A stretch of DNA of 10,457 nt from Burkholderiales bacterium (GCA_025459035.1 JALORJ010000056.1:1-10457), one strand, 5' to 3'. Counted from the stretch's first letter, positions 1 through 7,085 are shown. Notes: generated by a model from the sequence alone, not told the origin. Program-made: numbers and translations.

Positions 1-294
1 GGCGTGCTGCCCGGCGGCGATGGCGCGCAGCCGCTGCGCGCGATCGTCGTCGGCGACGGCGACTTCCTCAGCAACTCGTTCCTGCCCTACCTCTCGAACG
101 CCGAGTTCGTGCTGTCGTCGGTGCGCTGGCTGCTGCGCGAGGAGAAGGGCGCCACCGTGTCGACGCGTATCCCGGTGCCGCCGCTCGTGCTGCTCACGCC
201 GGCGCAGATGCGCGGCATCTTCGTCGTCGTCGAAGTGCTGCTGCCGCTGCTGGTGATCGGCATCGGCACCGCGATCTGGTGGCGGCGCCGATGA
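1..294 (+). CDS. GldG-like ABC-transporter auxiliary protein, C-terminal end (5' partial)
   Basis: The reading frame is open from base 1 and ends at TGA 292-294, so only the last 97 or so residues of a longer protein are present; its true start lies upstream. The visible part has a stretch resembling the end of a periplasmic domain (VVGDGDFLSNSFL, then a region ending in RWLLREE), a short linker, and one strong transmembrane helix near the end (GIFVVVEVLLPLLVIGIGTAIW) closed by three arginines on the cytoplasmic side. This arrangement, with a DUF4340-like gene directly downstream, matches the GldG/COG3225 family, auxiliary subunits of ABC exporters first named from gliding motility but widespread in non-gliding proteobacteria. 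The expected ATPase and permease genes would lie left of the window. Its TGA overlaps the next ATG by 4 bases (ATGA). The family call rests on the C-terminus and context only. Confidence 0.7.
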   Translation, partial: GVLPGGDGAQPLRAIVVGDGDFLSNSFLPYLSNAEFVLSSVRWLLREEKGATVSTRIPVPPLVLLTPAQMRGIFVVVEVLLPLLVIGIGTAIWWRRR

Positions 295-842
295 GCCCGC
301 GCGGGCGACGCGCGCTGGCGGCGGGGCTCGCGCTGGTCGCCGCCGGCTGGCTGGTCGCGATGGTGATCACCGGGGCGCTGCCGCGACAGCGCGCGCGGGT
401 CGAGTTCGAGGCCAAGGGCGTGCTGGCGATCCCGCCCGAGCGCGTCCAGCGCGTCGAGATCATCGCCGCCGGCCGCCGCGGCGCCTTCGAGCGCGACGGC
501 GCCAAGGCGTGGTCGCGCGAAGGCGGCGGGGCGCTCGATCCGGCGATCGCGGCGCGGCTGTCGATGGCCGTGCAGTTCATGCACACCGCCGGGCCGGTGC
601 GCACGATGAGCGCCGAGGAGACCCGCGGCGCGGACCCGAGCGCCTTCGGCTTCGAGACGCTCGCGCTCGCCGCGGCGCTCTACGTCGACGGGCAGCGCGT
701 GCTGACCTTCCAGTTCGGTCGTACCAACCCCGAAGGCTTCGCGCAGTACATGCGCCTGGACGGCAAGCCCGAGCTGTTTCTGATGTCGCGCTTCGTCGGC
801 GAAGAATGGGCGGCGGTCGCGAAGGACGCGATCGCGCCGTGA
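291..842 (+). CDS. Short DUF4340-like membrane-anchored protein
   Basis: I choose ATG 291, which overlaps the upstream TGA by 4 bases. A GTG at 279 is in frame but lies within the upstream gene. The product is 183 residues. It begins with a positive stretch (MSPRGRR) and a single hydrophobic segment at about residues 8-29, so it is probably anchored in the inner membrane with a periplasmic body. The body starts with a phrase typical of DUF4340 proteins: a strand ending in PPERVQRVEI, then a glycine/arginine turn and a strand (FERDGAKAW), as in the first repeat of that domain. A second strand-rich block (YVDGQRVLTFQFG) and a conserved-looking C-terminus (LFLMSRFVGEEW) follow. DUF4340 proteins accompany GldG-type ABC systems, which fits the neighbour. 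It seems shorter than most family members, possibly one domain copy only. No catalytic residues are recognisable and no function can be assigned beyond accessory to the transporter. Confidence 0.7.
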   Translation: MSPRGRRALAAGLALVAAGWLVAMVITGALPRQRARVEFEAKGVLAIPPERVQRVEIIAAGRRGAFERDGAKAWSREGGGALDPAIAARLSMAVQFMHTAGPVRTMSAEETRGADPSAFGFETLALAAALYVDGQRVLTFQFGRTNPEGFAQYMRLDGKPELFLMSRFVGEEWAAVAKDAIAP

Positions 843-1945
843 CCGCGCACGCGGCGCCGGCCTGCGGTCGCTGGCGCGCGGCGGTGGGTCGTGCGCTGGC
901 GGCGGTCGCGCTGCTCGCCGGGGTCGTCGCCCAGGCCGGCGCGCACACCGGCGGCACGACCGGCTTCGCGGCGCTGCGGGTCGAAGGCACCACCGTGCGC
1001 TGGTCGCTCACGCTGCCGCTCGAGACGCTGCCGGCCGAGTGGCTGAAGCGCACCGGGCTCGACGATCCCGCCCGCACGCCCGACTTCGCGCCGCTGCTCG
1101 CCGAGGTCGCCACGCGCGTGCATCTGGCCAGCGCCGGCGGCGCGTGCGCGCCGGTGCCGCGCAGTGCGGACGCGACGTCGGGGGCCAGTCGCGGCGTGAC
1201 CATCGTGATCGACCACGCCTGCCCGGCGCCGATGACGCGGCTGGTGATCCGCGACGACCTGGCCGACACCTTCGGCGACGGCCATCACACGCTCGCGAAG
1301 CTCGAAGGCGACGGCATGCCGGCCGAGCCGCTCGCGTTCGCGCCCGACCGTCGCGAGATCGCGGTCGACCTTGCGGCGACACCGGCCGCCGGGCCGACGT
1401 CGCCGAGCGGCTTCTTCCCGCTCGGGGTCGAGCACATCCTGATCGGGTTCGACCATCTGCTGTTCCTGCTCGCGCTGGTGCTGCGCGGCGGCGACGCGTG
1501 GTCGCTGCTGAAGATCGTCACCGCCTTCACGGTCGCGCACAGCATCACGCTCGGGCTCGCGGCGCTCGACGTCGTGCAGCTGCCGTCGGCGTGGGTCGAG
1601 GCGGTGATCGCCGCGTCCATCGCGTGGGTCGCCGCGGAGAACCTGTGGCGCCGCGAGCGCCCACGGCATCGCTGGGTCACGAGCTTCGTGTTCGGGCTCG
1701 TGCACGGCTTCGGCTTCTCGGGCGTGCTGCGCGAGATCGGCCTGCCGAGCGACGGACTGGTGTGGGCGCTGCTGTCGTTCAACGTCGGCGTCGAGGTCGG
1801 CCAGGCGCTCGCCGTCGGCGCGGTGCTGCCGCTGCTGCTGTGGCTGCGCCGCTCGCGCATCGAGCGCCCGGTCGTGCGCGGGCTGTCGGCCGCCGTGCTG
1901 GCCGTCGGCGTCGTGCTCACCGCCATGCGGGTGTTCGCGCCGTAG
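839..1945 (+). CDS. HupE/UreJ-family membrane protein with periplasmic N-terminal domain
   Basis: The frame is open well upstream, but GTG 839, overlapping the preceding TGA (GTGA), is the sensible start. It gives 368 residues with a signal peptide at once: RWR, then a hydrophobic core at about residues 14-33 ending in AGA before His36. Residues 36 to about 185 form a soluble, strand-rich periplasmic domain. The C-terminal half is the HupE/UreJ membrane domain with its His-rich signatures: GVEHILIGFDHLLFL (196-210), TAFTVAHSITL (228-238), FGLVHGFGFSG (285-295) and FNVGVEVGQ (314-322). The conserved histidines (199, 206, 234, 289) and acidic residues sit in or near helices, as expected for metal handling. 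Classical HupE and UreJ are linked to nickel supply for hydrogenase and urease, but neither enzyme is seen here, and this longer subfamily has no settled substrate. The overlapping upstream genes suggest a joint job with the GldG-type transporter. Confidence 0.88.
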   Translation: MTAHAAPACGRWRAAVGRALAAVALLAGVVAQAGAHTGGTTGFAALRVEGTTVRWSLTLPLETLPAEWLKRTGLDDPARTPDFAPLLAEVATRVHLASAGGACAPVPRSADATSGASRGVTIVIDHACPAPMTRLVIRDDLADTFGDGHHTLAKLEGDGMPAEPLAFAPDRREIAVDLAATPAAGPTSPSGFFPLGVEHILIGFDHLLFLLALVLRGGDAWSLLKIVTAFTVAHSITLGLAALDVVQLPSAWVEAVIAASIAWVAAENLWRRERPRHRWVTSFVFGLVHGFGFSGVLREIGLPSDGLVWALLSFNVGVEVGQALAVGAVLPLLLWLRRSRIERPVVRGLSAAVLAVGVVLTAMRVFAP

Positions 1946-1953
1946 CGCGACCA

Positions 1954-1997
1954 CTGCGGGTGCCGTCACGCGGGGGCGACAGGCCCGCGGCACGCAG
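1954..1997. terminator. Hairpin between convergent genes, probable bidirectional terminator
   Basis: The 55 bases between the plus-strand HupE-family stop (1945) and the minus-strand PAP2 stop (2001) hold an inverted repeat. CTGCG-gg-TGCCG at 1954-1965 pairs with CGGCACGCAG at 1988-1997: ten base pairs with a two-base bulge. Inside it, CGGG 1971-1974 can pair with CCCG 1984-1987. Its position between two converging genes fits a shared transcription terminator. There is no T-run on either side, so it is not a textbook intrinsic terminator; it may still act as an RNA 3'-end or be assisted by Rho. Confidence 0.5.
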
Positions 1998-2000
1998 CGA

Positions 2001-2831
2001 TCAGCCGGGCGGGGCGGGCGCCTGCGGCACGCGCTTCGACTGTTTCGCCATCCGCGCGAAGCGTCGCGCCTCGAGTCCGCCGCCGATCGCCCCGACCACC
2101 GCCACCATGCCGATCGCGAAGGTGAACGACACGGTCGTCGGGTAGCCGGTCTTCAGGCCGGCGATCAGCGCGAGGCCGATGCCGATGCCCAGCGTCGCGA
2201 AGATCGCGTGCGGCCACGGCCGCGTGCCGACCGGCCAGCGCGCCGCGGCGACGCTGCCGAGCCAGCCCGACACCCAGCCGCCGAACGCGCCCGCGGCGAT
2301 GTCGAGCGGCCAGTGCACGCCGACGACCGCGCGCGACAGCCCGGCGGCCAGCGCCAGCGTCAGCGCGAGCGCGCGCCAGCCCGGCGTGCGGAAGTGCATC
2401 CACACGAGCGCGGCGGCGGTGAACGCGGTGGTGGTGTGACCCGACGGAAACGAGTGCGCGCGCCACGCCGGGCCGATGACGACGAAGCTGCCGGCGTCGA
2501 GCACGCCGGGCGGCCGCGGCGCGTCGACCCACGGCTTGATGCCGTGCACGAACAGCGTGCTGGCGACGGCGGCGAGCACCAGCGCCCACAGCACGTCGCG
2601 GCGGCGCCACGCGAACGGCACGAACAGCGCGATCGCCACCGCCGTATCGCCGAGCACGGTGACGAACGGCCACAGGTCGGGCCCGGTGACGCGGCTCCAG
2701 CCGTTGATCTGCAGGAACAGCGCGCGGTTGCTGCCGCTCGCGACGATCGCGAGCGCCGCCGCGAGCGCGATCGCCGGCACGGCCCACACCGCCGGGCTGC
2801 GCCACGCCGGCACCCCGGGGCGCAGCTTCAT
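2001..2831 (-). CDS. PAP2-family membrane phosphatase
   Basis: The protein has 276 residues, starts at ATG 2831 and ends at TGA 2001. It carries the full PAP2 (type 2 phosphatidic acid phosphatase) signature: K99-x6-R106-P107 (KPWVDAPRP), P129-S-G-H132, and S166-R-x5-H173-x3-D177. In this family the second-motif His and the third-motif His act as acid/base and phosphohistidine nucleophile. Five or six hydrophobic helices surround these motifs, as in membrane PAP2 enzymes that dephosphorylate undecaprenyl pyrophosphate, phosphatidic acid, phosphatidylglycerol phosphate or lipid A. The active site would face the periplasm. The C-terminus adds two helices and a basic tail (about 255-276), longer than a minimal PAP2. 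It is the last gene of the minus-strand cluster, 52 bases after the GT39 gene. In that context recycling of a lipid carrier or removal of a lipid A phosphate is plausible; the substrate cannot be read from sequence. Confidence 0.92.
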   Translation of the reverse strand: MKLRPGVPAWRSPAVWAVPAIALAAALAIVASGSNRALFLQINGWSRVTGPDLWPFVTVLGDTAVAIALFVPFAWRRRDVLWALVLAAVASTLFVHGIKPWVDAPRPPGVLDAGSFVVIGPAWRAHSFPSGHTTTAFTAAALVWMHFRTPGWRALALTLALAAGLSRAVVGVHWPLDIAAGAFGGWVSGWLGSVAAARWPVGTRPWPHAIFATLGIGIGLALIAGLKTGYPTTVSFTFAIGMVAVVGAIGGGLEARRFARMAKQSKRVPQAPAPPG

Positions 2832-2883
2832 CGGCGGCCCGTGCCGCCTCGACGATCACTGCGCAAGGTCGCGTGCAGCGGCA

Positions 2884-4548
2884 TCACGGGCGGGCAGCGC
2901 CGGGGGCGCCTGGCGCGTCGGGTGTTGCGGTCGCGTCGACCGCGGCGGCGCCGGCCGCACCGGCGGCGCGCATCCGCACCAGCGCGACGCCGTGCTTGCG
3001 GAACAGCACGTCGTAGTCGTCGCGATCGCGCAGGCGCTTCATCTTCGCGAGCACCACATCGCCGGGGCGCGGATCGCGCTTCTCGACCAGCCGGCCCGAG
3101 TAGACGATGAAGCTCGGCGTGTCGATGCCCCACATCACCACCGGCCAGCCGTTGGCGCGCGCGAGCAACGCGGCCTGCTTGATCGGCGACTGCTGCACGG
3201 CGCCCGCGGCGGGCAGCACGAACAGCGCCATCACGCCGGCCTGCAGCACTCCGCACGCGGCCAGACGCGACGGCACGCTGCCGAACGGCACGCGCATCAG
3301 CGCGACCACGGCCACGAGCGCGGCCGCGACGCTGCCCGTGAAGCCGACCCCGAACGCGTCGTGCGCGGTGGCGAGCGCCTCGGCGTAGTACGGGTCGCGC
3401 ACGCGCGGCGCGACGACATGGGTCAGCGCCCACGGCAGCGCGAGCAGCGCCGCGAACCCGAGCGCCGCGGGCAGCAGCGCGAGCCACGCGCGGCGCAGGC
3501 GGTGCGCATGCAGCGCCATCAGCACGAACAGGCCGGTGTAGCCGTAGAAGACGTAGTGCGGCAGCTTGGTGCCCGACAGCGAGAAGAACACGAAGACGAA
3601 GCCGAACCACAGCAGGCAGAAGCGCGACACGTCGTCTTGCCACAGCGTGCGCGGCGCGCGCAGCAGCGCGAGCAGCGGCGCGGTGAACGGCAGCGTCGCG
3701 ACGAACAGCCACGGCACGTAGAACAGCACGCTGCCGTCGAAGCCGTGCATCGGCGCGCTGAAGCGGTCGACGTTGTGCTTCATGAAGAAGCCCTGGATGA
3801 ACGCGTCGCCTTCCTTCAGCGTCTGCGCCACGTACCACGGCGCCGCGATCGCGGTCATCAGCGCGATGCCGGGTCCGTCGAACACCGCGCGCCCCCACGT
3901 GCGCAGGTCGCGCTTCGACGCGCAGTACAGGAAGGTGGTCGCCAGCGGCACCAGCACCGCGACCGGGCCCTTCGCCAGCAGCCCGAAGCCGATCGCGACA
4001 TAGGCCGCGCGCAGCCAGCGGCGGTCGCGCTCGGCGAGGTACAGGTAGGCACTGGTGCAGGCGATCACCAGCAGCAGGTTCAGCAGGGCGTCGGCGATGG
4101 CGCCGCGCCCGATCACGGTGATGCCGGCGGCCGTGGCGGTGAACAGCGCGGCCAGCAGCCCGGTGCGGGTGTCGCGCACGCGCCGCACGAACAGGAACAC
4201 GGTCGTGGCCCACGCGGTCGCGCACAGCGCCGACGGCAGCCGGAACGCGAACTCGTTCTGCCCGAACGCCGTCACCGACACCGCCTGCAGCCAGTAGATC
4301 AGCACCGGCTTGTCGTAGCGCGGACGGCCGTTGAGCGTGGTCGAGATCCAGTCGCCGCTCGCCAGCATCTCGCGCGTGGCCTCGGTGAAGGCGCCTTCGT
4401 CGAGGTCGAACAGCGGCACCGACCCCAGGCCGAGCCAGAAGCTCGCGATGCAGCCGACCAGCGCGAGCAGCAGCAGCCCCGGCTGCGACCGCAGGTCCTC
4501 ACGCAGCGTGGCGCGCGGGGCCGCCCCGGGGAGCGCCGCGGTCGTCAT
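2884..4548 (-). CDS. ArnT-like family-39 glycosyltransferase (PMT_2 type)
   Basis: I start at ATG 4548, whose ATGA overlaps the stop of the upstream membrane-protein gene; the frame is open further upstream but that part is shadow coding. The product is 554 residues. After a first membrane helix (about 24-42) comes the acidic first-loop motif FDLDEGAFTEATREML (47-62), with D50/E51 matching the catalytic acidic region of ArnT/PMT enzymes. Then follow GRPRYDKPVLIYWL (74-87) and, after more helices, IGRGAIADALL (146-156) and LLAKGP (191-195), all typical of PMT_2/GT39 proteins. About ten or more hydrophobic segments follow, then a small periplasmic-type C-terminal domain and a low-complexity Ala/Gly/Pro tail (about 526-554). 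Such enzymes use a polyprenyl-phosphate sugar to glycosylate lipid A or another acceptor on the periplasmic face. The GT2 gene two places upstream would make that donor. The transferred sugar and the acceptor are unknown. Confidence 0.9.
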   Translation of the reverse strand: MTTAALPGAAPRATLREDLRSQPGLLLLALVGCIASFWLGLGSVPLFDLDEGAFTEATREMLASGDWISTTLNGRPRYDKPVLIYWLQAVSVTAFGQNEFAFRLPSALCATAWATTVFLFVRRVRDTRTGLLAALFTATAAGITVIGRGAIADALLNLLLVIACTSAYLYLAERDRRWLRAAYVAIGFGLLAKGPVAVLVPLATTFLYCASKRDLRTWGRAVFDGPGIALMTAIAAPWYVAQTLKEGDAFIQGFFMKHNVDRFSAPMHGFDGSVLFYVPWLFVATLPFTAPLLALLRAPRTLWQDDVSRFCLLWFGFVFVFFSLSGTKLPHYVFYGYTGLFVLMALHAHRLRRAWLALLPAALGFAALLALPWALTHVVAPRVRDPYYAEALATAHDAFGVGFTGSVAAALVAVVALMRVPFGSVPSRLAACGVLQAGVMALFVLPAAGAVQQSPIKQAALLARANGWPVVMWGIDTPSFIVYSGRLVEKRDPRPGDVVLAKMKRLRDRDDYDVLFRKHGVALVRMRAAGAAGAAAVDATATPDAPGAPGAARP

Positions 4549-5489
4549 GCCGACGCGGCCGGGCGCCACAGGAAGAGCGGCGCCGACAGCACCCCCTGCA
4601 GCACGGCGACGATGCCGTAGATCAGCCCGGTCGCCGCGGCCAGGTCGCCCGGCACGCCGACGGCACCCAGCACCGCGACGGCCGCCAGTTCGCGCGTGCC
4701 GAAGCCGGAGATCCCCAGCGGCAGCGCGCCCATCACGAAGATCGGCGCAGCCGCCGCGAACAGCAGCAGCCACGGCGCGTCGACGCCCACCGCGCGCGCG
4801 CCGAGCGCCAGCGCCGCTGCCGACAGCAGCTGCACGACGAACGAGGTCCCGAGCGTGCGCGCCAGGCGCCGACGCAGTCCGGTCGCGGGGTCGCGCCAGC
4901 GCCGCCACAGATCGGCCAGCCGCGTGGCGGCCGGCACGCCGGTGCGACCCAGCCGCTCGAGCGGCCACGGCAGGAACGGCGCCACGCCCAGCCCGACCAG
5001 CAGCAGCCCGTAGGCCGTCAGCACCTCGCGCCCGTGCGCATCGGTGGCCAGCGCCAGCCCGGCGGCCACGGCCGCGAGCGCCGCCAGCATCGACAGCACG
5101 CACAACGTCCACAGCCCCGACAGGCGATCGAACGCGACCGACACGCCGGCTTCGAGCAGCGGATTGCCGGCGCGCGACAGCTCCCACGCGCGCAGTGCGT
5201 CGCCGGACACCGTGGCGCCGGGCAGCAGCGCGTTGCTGGTCATGCCGCGGAAGTACATCGGCAGCAGCCGCCCGACGGGTGCCGCGAGATCGAGCGCCCG
5301 CGCGATGCCGGCCCAGCGCACGGCCGACGCAGCCTGCGCCGCGGTGCTGACGACGAACGCCGCCGCGAAGAGCGCCGGGTCGACGCGGGCCAGCGCGGTG
5401 GCGAGGCGGTGCGGGTCGACGATCCAGACCGCCGCGGCGAGCAGCGCGAGACCCGCGGCGACGCGCAGCGCAAGGCGCAGACCACGCAC
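4545..5489 (-). CDS. AglD/LPG-synthase TM-type integral membrane protein (UPF0104, possible flippase)
   Basis: The frame runs open through the whole GT2 gene, so the start must be chosen. GTG 5489, 11 bases after the GT2 stop, gives 314 residues beginning MRGLRLAL and leads straight into the first helix; a CTG at 5504 overlapping the GT2 stop is an alternative. The protein has about eight hydrophobic helices. It carries the family signatures: a conserved block with the phrase RGMTSNALLPGATVSGDALR (81-100), DRLSG (121-125), and SGFGTRE (261-267), close to the usual GxGxRE pattern. This is the membrane domain seen in MprF (where it flips lysyl-phosphatidylglycerol) and in stand-alone AglD/UPF0104 proteins. 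No soluble aminoacyl-transferase domain is attached, so it is not MprF itself. Lying between a donor-making GT2 and a donor-using GT39, a role in translocating the lipid-linked sugar is attractive but inferred. Its TGA overlaps the GT39 ATG. Confidence 0.87.
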   Translation of the reverse strand: MRGLRLALRVAAGLALLAAAVWIVDPHRLATALARVDPALFAAAFVVSTAAQAASAVRWAGIARALDLAAPVGRLLPMYFRGMTSNALLPGATVSGDALRAWELSRAGNPLLEAGVSVAFDRLSGLWTLCVLSMLAALAAVAAGLALATDAHGREVLTAYGLLLVGLGVAPFLPWPLERLGRTGVPAATRLADLWRRWRDPATGLRRRLARTLGTSFVVQLLSAAALALGARAVGVDAPWLLLFAAAAPIFVMGALPLGISGFGTRELAAVAVLGAVGVPGDLAAATGLIYGIVAVLQGVLSAPLFLWRPAASA

Positions 5490-5500
5490 GCGGTGCGGCT

Positions 5501-6532
5501 TCAGTCGGCGCGAGCGGCCGGCCCCGGCAGCGGGCGCGGCTCGCGGCGCGTCTGGTACTGCGGGCGGCCCTGCGGCTCGTGGTAGATGCGCGTCAGCATC
5601 TCGCCCAGCACGCCGGTGGCGACCAGCTGCACGCCGATCAGCACCAGCAGCACGCCGAACAGCAGCAGCGGCCGGCCGCCGATCGGATGCCCGAACGCCA
5701 GCTTGTCGATGGCGAGCCACGCGAGGATCACGAACCCGGTCGAGCCCAGGCCCAGACCGACGCCGCCGAACGCGTGGATCGGGCGGTGCAGGAAGCGCAG
5801 CAGGAACTTGATCCACAGCAGGTCGAGCAGCACGCGGAACGTGCGGTCGATGCCGTACTTCGACACGCCGCGGGTGCGCGCGTGGTGCTGCACCGGCACC
5901 TCGACGATCTTCGCGCCGACCTCGGCGGCCAGCGCCGGAATGAAGCGGTGCAGCTCGCCGTACAGACGCAGGTCGTGGATCACGCGGGCGCGGTAGACCT
6001 TCAGCGCGCAGCCGTAGTCGTGCAGCTTGACGCCGGTGACGCGCGAGATGAGCCCGTTGGCGATGCGCGACGGCACCTTGCGCGACCACTGCGCGTCCTG
6101 CCGGTCCTTGCGCCAGCCGGAGATCGCGTCGATCGCCGGCTCGGCCTCGAGCATCGCGACGAGCTTCGGCACGTCGGCGGGGTCGTTCTGCAGGTCGCCG
6201 TCGAGCGTGGCGACCACGTCGCCGCGGGCGACGTCGAAGCCCGCCTGCAGCGCCGTCGACTGGCCGTAGTTGCGGATCAGGTACACCGGCCGCAGCCACG
6301 CCCGCTCGGTCGCGAGGGCGGCGAGCAGCGCGGCCGAGCGATCGCGCGAGCCGTCGTCGACGCAGATCAGTTCGAAGGTGCGCCCGGTCGGCGCGATGGC
6401 GTCGTGCACGCGCGTGACGAGGTCGTGCAGGTTGTCTTCCTCGTTGTAGATCGGGATCACGACCGACAGCGACGGTGCGGCGTCGGCTGGCGGCGCAAGC
6501 GCGATGGCGTCGGCGGCGAGCGGGGCGTTCAA
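5501..6532 (-). CDS. GT2 glycosyltransferase, ArnC/GtrB/DPM1-like polyprenyl-phosphate sugar transferase
   Basis: The protein has 343 residues. The only reasonable start is TTG 6532: no ATG or GTG precedes the first beta strand (SVVIPIYN, 23-30). The cytoplasmic GT-A domain shows PIYNEEDN (27-34), DDGS (59-62), the DGDLQNDP metal-binding motif (111-118), DYGC (172-175) and RTRGVSKYG (219-227). Two C-terminal helices (about 256-276 and 288-310) and the phrase EMLTRIYHEPQGRPQY (311-326) are typical of ArnC/GtrB/YkcC-type enzymes, which move a sugar from a nucleotide donor to undecaprenyl or dolichyl phosphate at the inner membrane. Length is normal for this group. It lies 16 bases after the cupin gene and 11 before the membrane-protein gene, so one transcript is likely. 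The sugar is not predictable: ArnC (formyl-aminoarabinose), GtrB (glucose) and similar enzymes share these motifs, and no amino-sugar synthesis gene is in the window. Confidence 0.93.
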   Translation of the reverse strand: MNAPLAADAIALAPPADAAPSLSVVIPIYNEEDNLHDLVTRVHDAIAPTGRTFELICVDDGSRDRSAALLAALATERAWLRPVYLIRNYGQSTALQAGFDVARGDVVATLDGDLQNDPADVPKLVAMLEAEPAIDAISGWRKDRQDAQWSRKVPSRIANGLISRVTGVKLHDYGCALKVYRARVIHDLRLYGELHRFIPALAAEVGAKIVEVPVQHHARTRGVSKYGIDRTFRVLLDLLWIKFLLRFLHRPIHAFGGVGLGLGSTGFVILAWLAIDKLAFGHPIGGRPLLLFGVLLVLIGVQLVATGVLGEMLTRIYHEPQGRPQYQTRREPRPLPGPAARAD

Positions 6533-6548
6533 GTGGCGGGCCGGGCGT

Positions 6549-6938
6549 TCACGCCGCGGCGCGTTCGGGGCCGTAGAACACGACCCACGTGCGGAAGTCG
6601 GCGCTGTAGTCGGCGAACCGATGCACGACGCCGGCCGGCACGAAGATCACGTCGCCGGCGACGAAGCCGTGGGTGCGATCGCCGTTGACGAACGTGCCGT
6701 GGCCCGACGTCACGACGTACAACTCGTCGCGCGTGTGCGGCCCCTGCGGGTCACCGCCGGCCGGCGGCGTGTAGAGCTTCAGCAGCAGGTCGCTGCGCTC
6801 GAAGGCCGGTACCGACAGCTGCCCGGCGGGCGGTGTCAGCGCGGCGGTGGCGGCCAGCGGCACATGCCGATGCAGCGCCGCGGCGACGTGATTGATCTCG
6901 CGCGGATCGAGCGCTTCGGGCGGCGTGTCGTCGGGCAT
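6549..6938 (-). CDS. Small cupin-domain protein
   Basis: This 129-residue protein (ATG 6938) is a single cupin barrel. The first motif reads GPHTRDELYVV (67-76) and the second GDVIFVPAGVVHRF (95-108). The usual metal ligands are HxH-x3-E in motif 1 and a His in motif 2. Here motif 1 supplies H68 and E72 but the second His is replaced by R70, and motif 2 supplies H106. Metal binding is therefore uncertain or altered, as in several small stand-alone cupin families. The C-terminal phrase TWVVFYGPE fits that group. It is the first gene of the minus-strand cluster, 16 bases ahead of the GT2 start, so it is probably on the same mRNA. A sugar-related isomerase, dioxygenase or sensor role would all be possible; nothing in the sequence decides. 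No good Shine-Dalgarno sequence precedes the ATG. Confidence 0.85.
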   Translation of the reverse strand: MPDDTPPEALDPREINHVAAALHRHVPLAATAALTPPAGQLSVPAFERSDLLLKLYTPPAGGDPQGPHTRDELYVVTSGHGTFVNGDRTHGFVAGDVIFVPAGVVHRFADYSADFRTWVVFYGPERAAA

Positions 6939-7085
6939 GGAGAGCGGCCTGCAACGGGCGGAACGGGTGCGACGGAGGTTAGCCCACGGGTCCCGACCCC
7001 CGCCGCCACAGACGGCGACTTGCGCAAGCGGCTCAACACACCGCGCGGGTCGCCGGTAAGCCGATCCCGGCTGTGCCGTGCAGCG
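6939..7085 (-). promoter_or_regulatory. Intergenic region upstream of the cupin-led cluster
   Basis: These 147 bases separate the tag stop from the cupin start, both on the minus strand, and must hold the promoter of the five-gene cluster unless transcription reads through. I find no convincing -35/-10 pair. Small palindromes are present: AGCCG-atcc-CGGCT at 7059-7072, just past the tag stop and a possible weak terminator; CTTGCGCAAG at 7019-7028; and GGGTC-cc-GACCC at 6988-6999, which could be operator-like. None is strong enough to name a factor. Confidence 0.3.

Noticed and set aside
223..234. Short GTC/TCG triplet run in the first gene.
   Set aside because: It encodes consecutive valines in a membrane helix and is ordinary codon bias, not a tandem repeat element.
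2476..4620. A 714-codon open frame on the plus strand opposite the PAP2, GT39 and UPF0104 genes, and similar long frames elsewhere.
   Set aside because: The translation is low-complexity Arg/Ala/His/Gln-rich with no recognisable motif, and the opposite strand holds clear conserved enzymes. Long antisense frames are expected at this GC content.
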